From Maribellus sediminis (GTDB lineage Bacteria; Bacteroidota; Bacteroidia; Bacteroidales; Prolixibacteraceae): a stretch of 64,000 bases of DNA. The notes under the pieces are model-generated. The model was not told the DNA's origin. It saw only the letters and a program-made list of their open reading frames with translations, and searched no databases. This document shows positions 8,957 through 18,943 of this stretch, piece by piece. The first letter of the stretch is position 1. The number at the start of each line of letters is the position of its first letter. Where the stretch lies: positions 310,001-374,000 of the forward strand of contig NZ_WXUB01000002.1 in assembly GCF_011799805.1 (NCBI RefSeq), given 5' to 3'. Position numbers and translations under genes: made by a program.

Positions 8957-10727
8957 TTATTTGTTTTCGGTAACGGGTAAACACCCGTGCTCTTGAAATA
9001 AATCCTAAATATTTTCCGTTCTCGATAACCGCCAGATTGTACCTGCCCGATACTTCAAACTTATTTGTTACAACTTCCATGCTATCATTTGGATCGATGG
9101 AATATTCAGGCATATACATCAGATCTTTTATTTCAACTTCGTCGTACAGTTCGTGCTTAAAAATAATGTCGCGAACATCATCCATTTTAACCATACCCAC
9201 CATCGTACCGTCATCAGAAACAACCGGAAACAGGTCACGATGCGCCTTTGTAATTGCATCGGTAAGATCGCGTAAAGTCGCATTGGGCTTTAGTACCACA
9301 AAGTCGGTTTCAATCATTTTTCGTACATCCATTAACTGCAACACATTGGCATCTTTGTCGTGTGTCAACAATTCCTTTCGTTGTGCCAACTGAATATGAT
9401 AAACCGAGTTCGGTGTGAAAGCTCGTACAATAAGGTATGAAAAGGTTGCGGTTATCATCAGTGGTACAAACAATTGGTATCCACCTGAAATATCTGCTAT
9501 CAGGAAGATGCCCGTTAGCGGGGCATGCAGCACTCCGGCTATCAGTCCGGCCATACCGATTAAAGCAAAGTTGTTAGTGTTAATATTATGGATTCCGGTC
9601 TGTTTGATGATCAAGGCGAAAAGCATTCCGGTATTAACTCCCATAAACAGCGTGGGAGCAAAAATACCCCCAACTCCTCCTGCACCAAAGGTTAGCGAAG
9701 TTGCCACTATTTTTAGAATAATCACTGCAGCCAGCAGCATGATAACAATCCAGAGCTCTTCATTCAAGCCATAAAATATGCTGTTATCAAATAAGAATTC
9801 TGTGTTTCCGGCCAGGCATTCATTAATGGATTCGTACCCTTCGCCATATAACGAAGGAAATAGAAAGATCAATACTCCCAGGCTTACTCCACCAACAATT
9901 AAACGGGTACGATTATTTTTCAGCTTTTCGAATAATCCACCGATAAACAGGTACATTTTGGTAAAATAAACCGAAACAAATCCGGCTACAATTCCGAGTA
10001 AAATATAATAAAGTAAGTCGTTAAAGTTAAAGGCTTGTTGTACTTCGAAAGGATATAGAACATCCTGTCCGAGAAAAAAATAGGAAGTAACAACACCAGT
10101 TGCTGAGGCCAGGAGTAAGGGTACCAGCGAAAAAACCGTCAGGTCGATCATGATTACCTCAACAGCAAACACAATAGCTGCGATGGGTGCTTTAAAGATG
10201 GCAGCCATAGCCCCTGCGCACGCACAGGCCAGCATAAGGATGGTATTTTTATAATTCAGCCGAAAAGTGGTGGCCAGCCACGATCCCCAGGCTGTTCCGG
10301 TAGCAACTGTAGGGCCTTCCAACCCAACCGATCCACCAAAACCTACCGTTAACGAACTCGACACAACCGATGAATACAGGTTGTGAGGCCTGATCCTGCC
10401 CCGGCTTTTTGAAATACTGTGAAGCACGTTTGGTATTCCGTGCCGAACCTCGGACCTAACCACATATTTGATGAATAAAATGGCGATAAAAATACCGATT
10501 ACAGGAAGGGCAAAATAAATGTAGTTTTCAACGTCGGTAGTAACAATCGAATGAACCGCTTTTTGAGTAAGCCTAACCGTATTTTTGATAATCACTGCTG
10601 CCAATCCGGAAAAAATCCCGACAACAATACTTAAAATTGTCAGGAATCCCCTCTCGCTCAGGTTTTTCAGTCGCCAACGATGAAAACGTGCCCAAATATG
10701 TAAGTTGCCTTTCATTATACGAAACAC
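8937..10727 (-). CDS. CLC-family chloride channel/transporter with CBS domains (paralogue)
   Basis: 596 residues, collinear with its downstream neighbour throughout, so the pair arose by tandem duplication. It keeps the standard motifs better: HGIP, GLEGP with gating Glu137, GIFAPTLFMG, and Tyr in NSVYHIQL. As in the neighbour, the position of the proton glutamate is Val191 (FAVEV). Two CBS domains at the C-terminus probably bind adenine nucleotides. It is the promoter-proximal gene of the pair, transcribed away from the TIGR01777 gene. Two similar subunits raise the possibility of heterodimers, since CLC proteins are dimeric. Confidence 0.92.
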   Translation of the reverse strand: MFRIMKGNLHIWARFHRWRLKNLSERGFLTILSIVVGIFSGLAAVIIKNTVRLTQKAVHSIVTTDVENYIYFALPVIGIFIAILFIKYVVRSEVRHGIPNVLHSISKSRGRIRPHNLYSSVVSSSLTVGFGGSVGLEGPTVATGTAWGSWLATTFRLNYKNTILMLACACAGAMAAIFKAPIAAIVFAVEVIMIDLTVFSLVPLLLASATGVVTSYFFLGQDVLYPFEVQQAFNFNDLLYYILLGIVAGFVSVYFTKMYLFIGGLFEKLKNNRTRLIVGGVSLGVLIFLFPSLYGEGYESINECLAGNTEFLFDNSIFYGLNEELWIVIMLLAAVIILKIVATSLTFGAGGVGGIFAPTLFMGVNTGMLFALIIKQTGIHNINTNNFALIGMAGLIAGVLHAPLTGIFLIADISGGYQLFVPLMITATFSYLIVRAFTPNSVYHIQLAQRKELLTHDKDANVLQLMDVRKMIETDFVVLKPNATLRDLTDAITKAHRDLFPVVSDDGTMVGMVKMDDVRDIIFKHELYDEVEIKDLMYMPEYSIDPNDSMEVVTNKFEVSGRYNLAVIENGKYLGFISRARVFTRYRKQIIDVSHV

Positions 10728-10818
10728 AAAAGTAACAATTAGGTACTTCGGTTAACGAATTTTAAGAACTAAATTCGGATACTAGTTGTTAGTTTAACAA
10801 AAATGGAGCACTGTATTT

Positions 10819-11697
10819 ATGTCGACTCAAAAATCAATCAAAAAAATAGCGATCACCGGGCAAAGCGGTTATCTGGGAAGCCTGATTTCACAAAGATTGG
10901 TAAGTGAAGGATATGAAGTTCATGGAATTCCCCGCGCAAAGCTTCAACTTCCGGAACAACTTACTGAAGAAATTCGCTCGGCATACGCAGTTATCAATCT
11001 GGCCGGTTCACCCATTCTGCAACGATGGACGGAGAAAAACAAAAAAGTGATTTACGAAAGCCGTGTATCAACCACAAATAACCTCGTAACTGCCATCAAT
11101 AACTTGCCAAAAACACAACGCCCAAAAATTATTATCTCGGCTTCGGCCATAGGTATTTATAAATCCGGAGAACTGCACGACGAACGTAGCCAGAGCTATG
11201 ACATTGGCTTTGTTGGGAAAGTCGTTCAGGACTGGGAAGCTCCCATCAGCAAATTGGAGGACGATGTTCGAAAAACGATTTTCAGAATCGGGCCGGTTCT
11301 TGGAAAAAATTCCCAGATGATTTCCAGGCTTAGATTGCCATTTAAACTGGGACTTGGTGCACGAATTGGAAGCGGAAATCAGGCATTCCCATTTATTCAC
11401 ATCGATGATTTGGTTGCAGCTTTTGTTTGGGCCATCGAAAACGAACAAGACAGTGAAGTGTACAACCTGGTTGCGCCACAAAACAGTACTAATAAAACAT
11501 TTACAAAAGTATTTGCCAGGCTGCTGCACCGACCGGCATTTCTCACAATACCTGTTTTTGTATTGAGATTGCCGTTTGGTGAAGCTGCTAAAATGCTTGC
11601 TGACTCTCCTATCGTATCCTCGTCAAAACTCGAAAAAGCTGGCTTCAACTTTCGTTTTCCGAATATCGAATCTACATTAAAGGAAATAGTTGAGTAA
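10819..11697 (+). CDS. TIGR01777 family NAD(P)-binding epimerase-like protein
   Basis: 292 residues. An N-terminal Rossmann motif (ITGQSGYLGSLI, GxxGxxG) starts at residue 13. The segments INLAGSPI, RWTEKNKK, ISASAIGIY and FRIGPVLG follow the YfcH/SDR39U1 (TIGR01777) pattern, including a C-terminal DUF1731-like part (LTIPVFVLRLPFGEAAKML). These are atypical short-chain dehydrogenases of unknown substrate, often linked to cell division or iron-sulfur phenotypes in other bacteria. Transcribed alone, divergent from the CLC pair. Confidence 0.9.
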   Translation: MSTQKSIKKIAITGQSGYLGSLISQRLVSEGYEVHGIPRAKLQLPEQLTEEIRSAYAVINLAGSPILQRWTEKNKKVIYESRVSTTNNLVTAINNLPKTQRPKIIISASAIGIYKSGELHDERSQSYDIGFVGKVVQDWEAPISKLEDDVRKTIFRIGPVLGKNSQMISRLRLPFKLGLGARIGSGNQAFPFIHIDDLVAAFVWAIENEQDSEVYNLVAPQNSTNKTFTKVFARLLHRPAFLTIPVFVLRLPFGEAAKMLADSPIVSSSKLEKAGFNFRFPNIESTLKEIVE

Positions 11698-11826
11698 GTT
11701 CATTTCAATTTATTACATTACATAATCGTTTCCTTTGCAGTATTTTATGCTGGCAATGTACAATTTGTATGAGACATGTGGATGTCAATCACTAGCTTTG
11801 TAAAACATCCTTGTATTAAACAATAA

Positions 11827-13971
11827 ATGCGAGAAAAAAGGAAAATATATCTGAAAACTAATTTAAGAAACTTCAGAAACGTATTCTGGCGTTATCCCGA
11901 TCGACTTTTTGCCTTGCGGTCAACCATTTCTATGGCAATTTTGGCGATTCCATTTATAATACTTGGAATTCCTTATTATGGCGTAACACTGGCTCTTGGA
12001 GCCTTAGCCGGCTCGCTCTCGGAAACTGACGATCATCCAAAAGGCCGTGTAAAAGCGCTCACAATAACAATTTTAAGTTTTTTTATTTCCAGCCTTGCAG
12101 TTGGCCTGCTACATAATTATCCTTTGGTGCTGGGTGCCGGCTTTATTTTGTCCACTATTGTTTTTATTCTTCTTGGTGGAATTGATGAACGTTACCGAAC
12201 CATCACATTTGGCTCGGTATTAATTGGTATTTATGCCATGCTTAGTGTTGAGATTAGTCCGGCATGGTATTGGCAGGCTATTTTGTTGCCGGCAGGTGCT
12301 CTCTTTCACGGGCTGTTAACGCTTATTTTAATGTACCTGAATCCCTGGCGCTTACTAGACGAACAAATGGCCGGTGGTTTTATTACTCTTTCAACTTACC
12401 TGGAAAAAAAAGCCATGTTATTTCCCAGCCGGAAAGAAGACCAGGCTGCAATTAATAAGGATTTGGCAATGCTAAATATCAACGTTGTCAATTCGCTCGA
12501 GAAAATTAAGGACGTATTAAACAATTATGGTCGGGAATTAAAAAATCCGGAAGTACTGCGTACTTACCTTCAACGATTTATGCTCCTGCAAAGCCTTCAC
12601 GAAAGAGCTGCTTCAAGTCACGAACGTCACGATAAACTCAGCAACGAAGATGACACTATTGAAGTGGTGGAAGGCTTTGGTGAAATGTTACGTCAGTTGT
12701 CGTATGCCACCAGGCAAGTGGCCGAAAATATGCTGACCGGAACACCATATCATCACCCGCTTGCGCTTGAATGGATTTCAAATGCCATTGAAGATAAACT
12801 GAAGGAAATGGATGAAAATAAAGCCCAGCCTCTTGTTTTGCTGCATCACAACTTGCACCGGTCGCAAATTTCGCTGAAATACCTCGATAATCCGGTTGAA
12901 GGCACTTCCATCCCACGTTTACGACAAGAAGAACGCAGTGCATGGGAACGCTTTCGTGCGCAACTCAATCTCAAACATCCGCGAATGCGCTATGCTCTCA
13001 GGCTGAGTCTTACTTTCCTGATCGGCTTTATCATTGAGAAACAACTTCAGCTGGATAAAGGAGCCTGGGTGATGTTGACCAGCCTTTTTGTTAGTCAGAT
13101 CACCTACAGCAGCACACGCCGCCGTCTTTTTCAACGTGTACTGGGAACTGTTACAGGAGTCATTCTGGGTGTATTGTTGCTGCAGATTTTCACCAATACA
13201 GCGGCGCAGGTACTACTAATGTTTGGATCGGCCATGGCTTTCTTTTACTGGCTGCGAAAGCAGTATTCAATTGCCGTTATTTTTGTTACCACATTTGTGT
13301 TGAGTGCGTTCAGCATTATTACAAAAGACGGAGGGATGAATATTATGATCCCGAGGCTGGTAGATACCTTAATTGGAGCCTCGCTGTCATTTTTGGTTAT
13401 TCGCTTTTTATGGCCTGCCTGGCAATACCGCCAGATGCCGGAAATAATTTCGAAAGCCATGCAAAAAAACAGGACCTATCTGCTTGCTATAGCCAATGAA
13501 TACAAAACCGCGAGTTCTGACGATTTGGGCTATCGAATTGCACGTCGTGAAGCACATTTGGCGGATAATGAACTGGCGCAAGCCTGGAACAGTATGCGTC
13601 AGGAACCGAAAAGCAAACAAAAACTCATGCAACATGCTTTTAGTCTCACCTACCTCAACCACGCGCTATTATCGCACATATCGGCTTTTGGTGTACATCG
13701 CGAAACCAATATGCCAACACTTGAAAATTTTAACGAAATTGTTTTGCAGATCAGTGACGCCATAAATGAAGCCAGTCAGTTGATAAAGCCAAATGCACAG
13801 AATATGCTTGTTGACCTCAGTCCGCTGTTACTCGAACTTAAATCGCAGATTGTTGATACGGCTTCAGGTCTGAAGAAACAACAGCTTCGTTTGCTGTACA
13901 ACATTGCCGGAACCACTTCAAAAATTGTTGATGAGCTTGAAAAGACGCGAAAAGAGATCGTCAACTCGTAA
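11827..13971 (+). CDS. FUSC-family inner-membrane protein (YccS/YhfK type)
   Basis: 714 residues. Two hydrophobic blocks of several membrane helices each (about residues 30-170 and 390-510), each followed by a long helical cytoplasmic part, give the duplicated layout of fusaric-acid-resistance/aromatic acid exporter-like proteins. The second block (RYALRLSLTFLIGFIIE... WVMLTSLFVSQ) matches the FUSC domain, and the first (DUF2955/FUSC-like) has GVTLALGALAGSLSETDDHP. The function is presumed efflux or envelope related, with no known substrate. Low-complexity and frame breaks are absent. Confidence 0.88.
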   Translation: MREKRKIYLKTNLRNFRNVFWRYPDRLFALRSTISMAILAIPFIILGIPYYGVTLALGALAGSLSETDDHPKGRVKALTITILSFFISSLAVGLLHNYPLVLGAGFILSTIVFILLGGIDERYRTITFGSVLIGIYAMLSVEISPAWYWQAILLPAGALFHGLLTLILMYLNPWRLLDEQMAGGFITLSTYLEKKAMLFPSRKEDQAAINKDLAMLNINVVNSLEKIKDVLNNYGRELKNPEVLRTYLQRFMLLQSLHERAASSHERHDKLSNEDDTIEVVEGFGEMLRQLSYATRQVAENMLTGTPYHHPLALEWISNAIEDKLKEMDENKAQPLVLLHHNLHRSQISLKYLDNPVEGTSIPRLRQEERSAWERFRAQLNLKHPRMRYALRLSLTFLIGFIIEKQLQLDKGAWVMLTSLFVSQITYSSTRRRLFQRVLGTVTGVILGVLLLQIFTNTAAQVLLMFGSAMAFFYWLRKQYSIAVIFVTTFVLSAFSIITKDGGMNIMIPRLVDTLIGASLSFLVIRFLWPAWQYRQMPEIISKAMQKNRTYLLAIANEYKTASSDDLGYRIARREAHLADNELAQAWNSMRQEPKSKQKLMQHAFSLTYLNHALLSHISAFGVHRETNMPTLENFNEIVLQISDAINEASQLIKPNAQNMLVDLSPLLLELKSQIVDTASGLKKQQLRLLYNIAGTTSKIVDELEKTRKEIVNS

Positions 13972-13997
13972 AATTCTAACTACCAAAAACCGGACAT

Positions 13998-14030
13998 AAA
14001 AAAACCTTCTGCCAATCGACAGAAGGTTTC
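13998..14030. terminator. Terminator between convergent FUSC and pckA genes
   Basis: AAACCTTCTG-CCAATCGA-CAGAAGGTT; read on the minus strand it is followed by a run of eight T, so it ends pckA. It probably also stops FUSC transcripts from the left. Confidence 0.85.
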
Positions 14031-14052
14031 TATAGTTGAAGTAATTAATGTA

Positions 14053-15657
14053 TTAATCAATTTGCGGACCGGCAGCAACCAATGCTTTTCCTTCTTCGTT
14101 ATCAGTATATTTAACGAAGTTTTTGATAAAGCGGCCACCCAGGTCTTTTGCTTTTGTTTCCCATTCAGTAACGTCGGCATAAGTATCGCGTGGATCCAAG
14201 ATTTTAGGATCAACACCCGGCAATGCAGTAGGAACTTCAAGGTTAAAGATTGGAATAATCTTAGTTTCAGCCTTTTCAATTGAACCATCGAGGATAGCGT
14301 TGATAATACCGCGTGTATCTTTGATAGAGATACGTTTTCCAGAACCGTTCCATCCAGTGTTAACCAGGTAAGCTTCTGCTCCGTGCTCTTCCATTTTCTT
14401 CACTAACTCTGCACCGTATTTAGTTGGGTGTAAAGTAAGGAAAGCAGCACCAAAACAAGCTGAGAAAGTTGGAGTTGGCTCAGTGATACCACGCTCTGTA
14501 CCTGCTAATTTTGCAGTAAATCCTGACAGGAAGTGATATTTTGTTTGATCCGGAGTCAGTTTAGAAACCGGAGGCAATACTCCAAATGCATCAGCACTCA
14601 GGAAGATAACTTTTTGAGCGTGACCTGCTTTTGAAGGAACTGCGATGTTATCGATATGGTAAATCGGATAAGAAACACGGGTGTTCTCAGTTGTAGAACC
14701 ATCGTTGAAATCGATTTTACCTTCAGCATCAACTGTTACGTTTTCCAACAAAGCGTTACGTTTGATAGCAGCAAAAATTTCAGGTTCTGAATCTTTATCT
14801 AATTTGATGGTTTTTGCATAACATCCACCTTCGAAATTGAAGATACCGTTATCATCCCAACCGTGCTCGTCGTCACCAATTAACTGACGGTTTGCATCTG
14901 TTGAAAGAGTGGTTTTACCTGTTCCTGACAAACCAAAGAAAATAGCAACATCACCTTCTTTACCAACGTTGGCTGAACAGTGCATTGAAGCCATACCTTG
15001 CAGTGGCAGGTAGTAGTTCATCATTGCGAACATACCTTTTTTCATTTCACCACCGTACCATGTACCGCCAATCACCTGCATTTTTTCGGTCAGGTTGAAT
15101 ACAGTAAAGTTTTCAGAGTTCAATCCTTGTTCTTTCCAGTTAGGATTGGTTGTTTTTGAACCGTTCATTACTACGAAGTCTGGTTCACCATAAGCTTCCA
15201 GTTCTTCTGCAGTTGGGCGAAGGAACATGTTTGTCACAAAGTGTGCCTGCCATGCAACTTCCATAATGAAACGAACTTTCAAACGAGTGTCTTCGTTTGC
15301 ACCGCAGAACGTATCTACTACAAATAATTTTTTACCAGAAAGCTGTTTCGCAACTAATCCTTTCAACTCAGCCCAAACTTCAGGAGTTGTAGGTTTGTTG
15401 TCATTTTTTGCCTGTTCTGAAGTCCACCAGATTGTGTCCTTGGTGGTGTCGTCATTAACAATGAATTTATCCTTTGGGGAACGCCCGGTGAAAATACCGG
15501 TCATTACATTAACTGCATCAAGTTCGGTAAGCTGTCCTTTTTCGAATCCTTCGAGGTCTGGCTTCATTTCCTCTTCGAACAATTGTTCATAAGATGGATT
15601 GTATACGATCTCTTCAACATCTGTAATACCGTACTTGCTTAGATTTAGATTTGTCAT
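14053..15657 (-). CDS. pckA: Phosphoenolpyruvate carboxykinase (ATP)
   Basis: 534 residues, full length for the ATP-dependent family. The kinase P-loop [10 protein letters not shown] is near residue 240 and is followed by the metal/ATP site (LIGDDEHGW). TGRSPKDKF near residue 55, the [12 protein letters not shown] segment and the FSACFGAAF region are also conserved. It converts oxaloacetate and ATP to PEP, CO2 and ADP, or runs in reverse for CO2 fixation during anaerobic growth in many Bacteroidota. Single gene with a 240-bp leader region and its own terminator. Confidence 0.97.
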   Translation of the reverse strand: MTNLNLSKYGITDVEEIVYNPSYEQLFEEEMKPDLEGFEKGQLTELDAVNVMTGIFTGRSPKDKFIVNDDTTKDTIWWTSEQAKNDNKPTTPEVWAELKGLVAKQLSGKKLFVVDTFCGANEDTRLKVRFIMEVAWQAHFVTNMFLRPTAEELEAYGEPDFVVMNGSKTTNPNWKEQGLNSENFTVFNLTEKMQVIGGTWYGGEMKKGMFAMMNYYLPLQGMASMHCSANVGKEGDVAIFFGLSGTGKTTLSTDANRQLIGDDEHGWDDNGIFNFEGGCYAKTIKLDKDSEPEIFAAIKRNALLENVTVDAEGKIDFNDGSTTENTRVSYPIYHIDNIAVPSKAGHAQKVIFLSADAFGVLPPVSKLTPDQTKYHFLSGFTAKLAGTERGITEPTPTFSACFGAAFLTLHPTKYGAELVKKMEEHGAEAYLVNTGWNGSGKRISIKDTRGIINAILDGSIEKAETKIIPIFNLEVPTALPGVDPKILDPRDTYADVTEWETKAKDLGGRFIKNFVKYTDNEEGKALVAAGPQID

Positions 15658-15845
15658 AACTACCTAATAATTAACTTATTAATAATGAAATATATTTTAT
15701 AAAATCGGTCATCAAATTTAACCTTTTTTTTATACGACGGGTCTTTGACCTGGATTTGACCACAAGTTTACCGGCTAAATAAACACTTATTTAACATTGA
15801 CAATTCACAGATATAAAGACACTTAAGTATATAATTTAAAATATA

Positions 15846-15878
15846 AAAAGGTGCAACTGGAACACCAGTGCACCTTTC
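15846..15878 (-). terminator. Terminator of the xer recombinase gene
   Basis: On the minus strand: AAAGGTGCACTGG-TGTT-CCAGTTGCACCTTT, with one bulged base, followed by a T-rich tract. The rest of the 15,658-15,898 gap is AT-rich upstream region of pckA with nothing else recognised. Confidence 0.85.
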
Positions 15879-15898
15879 CTTAAAATATTATGTACAAT

Positions 15899-16807
15899 TT
15901 AGGACCTTGGGTGATATTGATGAATTGTATCCTTCAGATAATCCCGGTCGAGATGGGTATATATTTCGGTAGTTAAGATCGACTCGTGACCGAGCATTTC
16001 CTGAACCGCCCGAAGATCGGCTCCACCATTTATCAAATGTGTAGCGAACGAATGTCTGAAAGTATGCGGACTTATTTTTTTATCCATGCCCACTTTTTCA
16101 GCCAGGTTTTTAATAATAGTGAAGATCATTACCCTACTCAGCTTCCTACCTCTTCTGTTTAGGAAAAGGATATTTTCACTGTCTTTACTAACCCTAAGTT
16201 TTTTCCGGTAGGTATTCAGGTATTTATTGATTTCTTCAATCGCGCTCTTACTTGCAGGTACCAGTCGTTCTTTCTCTCCCTTTCCTTCAACCTTGATATA
16301 CCCCTGCTCAAAAAACAGATTAGTAATTTTTAGGTTAACCAATTCCGAAACCCTCAGACCACAACTGTATAAAGTTTCGAGCATGGCCTTGTTTCGTTGA
16401 CCTTCCGATTTATTCAAATCAACTGCGTTAATCAGTGAATCGATCTCCTCCATCGTTAAAATATCCGGAAGTTTTCGTCCGATTTTTGGCGATTCCAGCA
16501 ACGAGGTAGGATCGTTTTCAATACTACCTTCTATCAACAGGAATTTATAGAACGATTTGATACCGGAAATCGTGCGCGCCTGTGTACGCGGACTCACCCC
16601 CCGCTCGTTCAAAAACTCTACAAAGGCTTTTAGATGGTTCAACTTTACCTTATCGGGTGCTACTCCTTTGTATTGCTTTTCTAAAAAATCAGCCAGTTTA
16701 TTAATGTCGTTTATATATGCAGCTATTGAATTCTGCGATAACGATTTCTCTAATTTCAAATAATTCTCGTAGCCTTTTTTACTCTCCTCCCATTTCATAA
16801 TCTTCAA
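15899..16807 (-). CDS. xerD: Site-specific tyrosine recombinase XerD/XerC
   Basis: 302 residues: an N-terminal SAM-like DNA-binding domain (about 8-95) and a C-terminal catalytic domain. The catalytic set is complete: Arg152 (SCGLRVSEL), Lys176, His248 and Arg251 (HTFRH), His274 (LGHES) and the Tyr283 nucleophile (EIYTHL). The size and sequence fit the housekeeping XerC/XerD pair that resolves chromosome dimers at dif rather than an integrase. No dif site was recognised nearby. An alternative start is Met4. XerD versus XerC cannot be separated securely from this alone. Confidence 0.9.
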   Translation of the reverse strand: MKIMKWEESKKGYENYLKLEKSLSQNSIAAYINDINKLADFLEKQYKGVAPDKVKLNHLKAFVEFLNERGVSPRTQARTISGIKSFYKFLLIEGSIENDPTSLLESPKIGRKLPDILTMEEIDSLINAVDLNKSEGQRNKAMLETLYSCGLRVSELVNLKITNLFFEQGYIKVEGKGEKERLVPASKSAIEEINKYLNTYRKKLRVSKDSENILFLNRRGRKLSRVMIFTIIKNLAEKVGMDKKISPHTFRHSFATHLINGGADLRAVQEMLGHESILTTEIYTHLDRDYLKDTIHQYHPRS

Positions 16808-16938
16808 ATTAAAGTTATTTTTATTGTCTGTTTGTATTATCTTCTTGTCATAATTTCAGTGCTATTAAACACTGCCACGTTTTGGAAATACGATCTGTCT
16901 ACTTTAAAGTTACATAAAAAAAATTAAAATCGAAATAA

Positions 16939-17355
16939 ATGAATATATTGATAATCAACGGCCCCAATTTAAATCTCTTAGGTGTTCGGGAGAAATCGAT
17001 TTACGGATCAGCGAGTTTTGAGGAATATTTCGAGCAATTGAAGCAAGAATTTCCCCAGGTTCAGTTTACATATTATCAATCGAACGTTGAAGGAGAGATA
17101 GTTACCAAATTACATGAGTTTGGATTCAGTGCCGACGGTATTATTATTAACGCAGGGGCTTATACGCACACTTCCGTAGCCATCCGCGATGCAATTGCGG
17201 GAATAAATACCACGGTAGTTGAAGTACACATATCCAATACGCTCACCCGCGAAGAATTCAGACATAAATCATTGATTGGTCCTGTTTGCCGGGGTTGTAT
17301 TATGGGCTTTGGTCTTCAATCATATAGTTTGGCAGTAAAAAGTTTCGTAAATTAG
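16939..17355 (+). CDS. aroQ: 3-dehydroquinate dehydratase, type II
   Basis: 138 residues, the normal size of the dodecameric type II enzyme. NGPNLNLLGVRE (residues 7-18) carries the mobile-loop Arg17, Tyr22 is the catalytic base, INAGAYTHTS binds substrate, and VEVHISN holds the catalytic His. It makes 3-dehydroshikimate in the shikimate pathway. Divergent from xerD; pyruvate kinase follows in the same direction about 100 bp later. Confidence 0.97.
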   Translation: MNILIINGPNLNLLGVREKSIYGSASFEEYFEQLKQEFPQVQFTYYQSNVEGEIVTKLHEFGFSADGIIINAGAYTHTSVAIRDAIAGINTTVVEVHISNTLTREEFRHKSLIGPVCRGCIMGFGLQSYSLAVKSFVN

Positions 17356-17424
17356 AAAGCGAATTTTTGCATTAATTATTTGTTCACATCCGTTTATTTT
17401 TTTCACCGAAACCTGCAATATTTA

Positions 17425-17432
17425 TACTTTTG
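17425..17432 (+). promoter_or_regulatory. Candidate -7 box for pyruvate kinase
   Basis: TACTTTTG matches the Bacteroidota -7 consensus TAnnTTTG about 27 bp before the pyk start codon. No convincing -33 TTTG lies at the expected distance, so this is tentative. Confidence 0.35.
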
Positions 17433-17458
17433 CAGCCACAATTAAAGAAATAGAAAGT

Positions 17459-18871
17459 ATGAGACAAACAAAAATAGTAGCAACGATATCTGACCTGAGA
17501 TGTGATGTCGAATTCGTTCGGTCGCTTCACCAGGCAGGAATGAACGTTGCAAGGATGAACACGGCGCATATATCTACCGAAACCGGTAAAATGATGGTTG
17601 ATAATATTCGGAAAGTTTCGGAAAAAATAGCCATTATCGTTGATACCAAAGGGCCGGAAATCAGAACATGCAGTGTACAAAACGAATTGGCTGTATCGGA
17701 AGGCGAAGACATTGCCTTTTCATTTTCTCCGCTTACATTCGATATGAAAAACGTATGTGTAAGTTACGAAGGCTTTGTTGAAAACCTGGAAGTTGGAAAC
17801 AAAATCCTGATTGACGATGGTGACATTGCGGTTACTGTTAAAGAAAAACACGACGACTACCTGGTGTGCCGTGTTGAAAACGACGGTACCATTAAGAAGA
17901 AGAAAAGTATAAATGTTCCGGGAGTTGAAATCAAACTTCCTTCACTTTCCGACCGTGATGTGGAATTTATTCATTTTGCCATTGAAAATGACCTCGATTT
18001 TATTGCACACTCCTTTGTAAGAAATAAGGAAGATGTTTTGGAAGTGCAAAAAATCCTCGACGAGCACAACAGCAAAATCAAAATAATTGCAAAGATCGAG
18101 AACTTGGAGGGTGTTGAAAACATCGATGAGATTCTCGAATATGCCTACGGAATTATGGTGGCCAGGGGCGATCTTGGTATCGAACTTCCTGAAGAGAGCA
18201 TTCCTCCGGTTCAGCGTAACCTGGTTAGAAGAGCTATTTTCCATCAAAAACCGGTAATTGTTGCCACACAGATGTTGCACACCATGATCGAACACCCGCG
18301 TCCGACCAGGGCAGAAGTGAGCGATGTGGCCAGCGCCATTTATATGGGAACTGATGCAATTATGTTAAGCGGCGAAACTGCTTATGGTAAATACCCTGTG
18401 GAAGCAGTAAAAGTAATGCACAATATTGCTTCAAAAGTTGAACCGGACCGCGATCGCAGAGAGCTGATGACTCCATTGAAAAATGATATTCCAGCATATT
18501 TGGCTCAATCTGCTATTCGGGCAGCTCGTGAGCTTAAACCTGACGCAATCGTTACCTCGACTACCACCGGTAAAACTGGAAGATACCTGGCGGCATACCG
18601 TTCTTTTTTCCCGGTCTACGTGATGTGTCACTCTAGGCGGGTAGTTCGCGAAATGGCACTTTCATTTGGTATCCACCCTATTTACCTTGAAATTAAAAAG
18701 AACAAAATGAAGATCCAGAAAGCAGCAATTACTTCGCTTGTAGAAAAAGGCGTGATTGAGCTGGACGATCTGGTAATCTATGTTGGCGGACGTTTTGGTG
18801 AAGATGCGGGAGCTTCATTTATCGAAATTTCATCAGCCGATCGGCTCTGTGTGAAGCCCAAAGAAAATTAA
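17459..18871 (+). CDS. pyk: Pyruvate kinase
   Basis: 470 residues. Segments in order: TKIVATI start, DTKGPEIRT, IAKIENLEGV (catalytic Lys), VARGDLGIELP, ATQMLHTMIEHPRPTRAEVSD signature and SGETAYGKYPVEAV, then a C-terminal allosteric-type domain with STTTGKTGRYLAAYRSFFP. It converts PEP and ADP to pyruvate and ATP. The segment normally written NFSHG reads NTAHIS here, so a Ser that helps bind the monovalent cation in classic enzymes is replaced; this form is common in Bacteroidota (family knowledge, not tested). Confidence 0.95.
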   Translation: MRQTKIVATISDLRCDVEFVRSLHQAGMNVARMNTAHISTETGKMMVDNIRKVSEKIAIIVDTKGPEIRTCSVQNELAVSEGEDIAFSFSPLTFDMKNVCVSYEGFVENLEVGNKILIDDGDIAVTVKEKHDDYLVCRVENDGTIKKKKSINVPGVEIKLPSLSDRDVEFIHFAIENDLDFIAHSFVRNKEDVLEVQKILDEHNSKIKIIAKIENLEGVENIDEILEYAYGIMVARGDLGIELPEESIPPVQRNLVRRAIFHQKPVIVATQMLHTMIEHPRPTRAEVSDVASAIYMGTDAIMLSGETAYGKYPVEAVKVMHNIASKVEPDRDRRELMTPLKNDIPAYLAQSAIRAARELKPDAIVTSTTTGKTGRYLAAYRSFFPVYVMCHSRRVVREMALSFGIHPIYLEIKKNKMKIQKAAITSLVEKGVIELDDLVIYVGGRFGEDAGASFIEISSADRLCVKPKEN

Positions 18872-18892
18872 GCTATCTGAAAAGTATAAAAC

Positions 18893-18925
18893 AAAAAAAA
18901 CCGCGGTTGCCCGCGGTTTTTTTAT
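18893..18925. terminator. Bidirectional terminator after pyk
   Basis: AAAAACCGCGG-TTGC-CCGCGGTTTTTTT, a perfect stem between the convergent pyk and the small secreted protein gene. Confidence 0.92.
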
Positions 18926-18943
18926 TTAAAGAGTTTTTGATTC

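Noticed and set aside
15899-16807. Xer recombinase as the integrase of a mobile island
   Set aside because: It has the size and motifs of housekeeping XerC/D, sits among core genes, and no att-like direct repeats or mobile cargo lie next to it.
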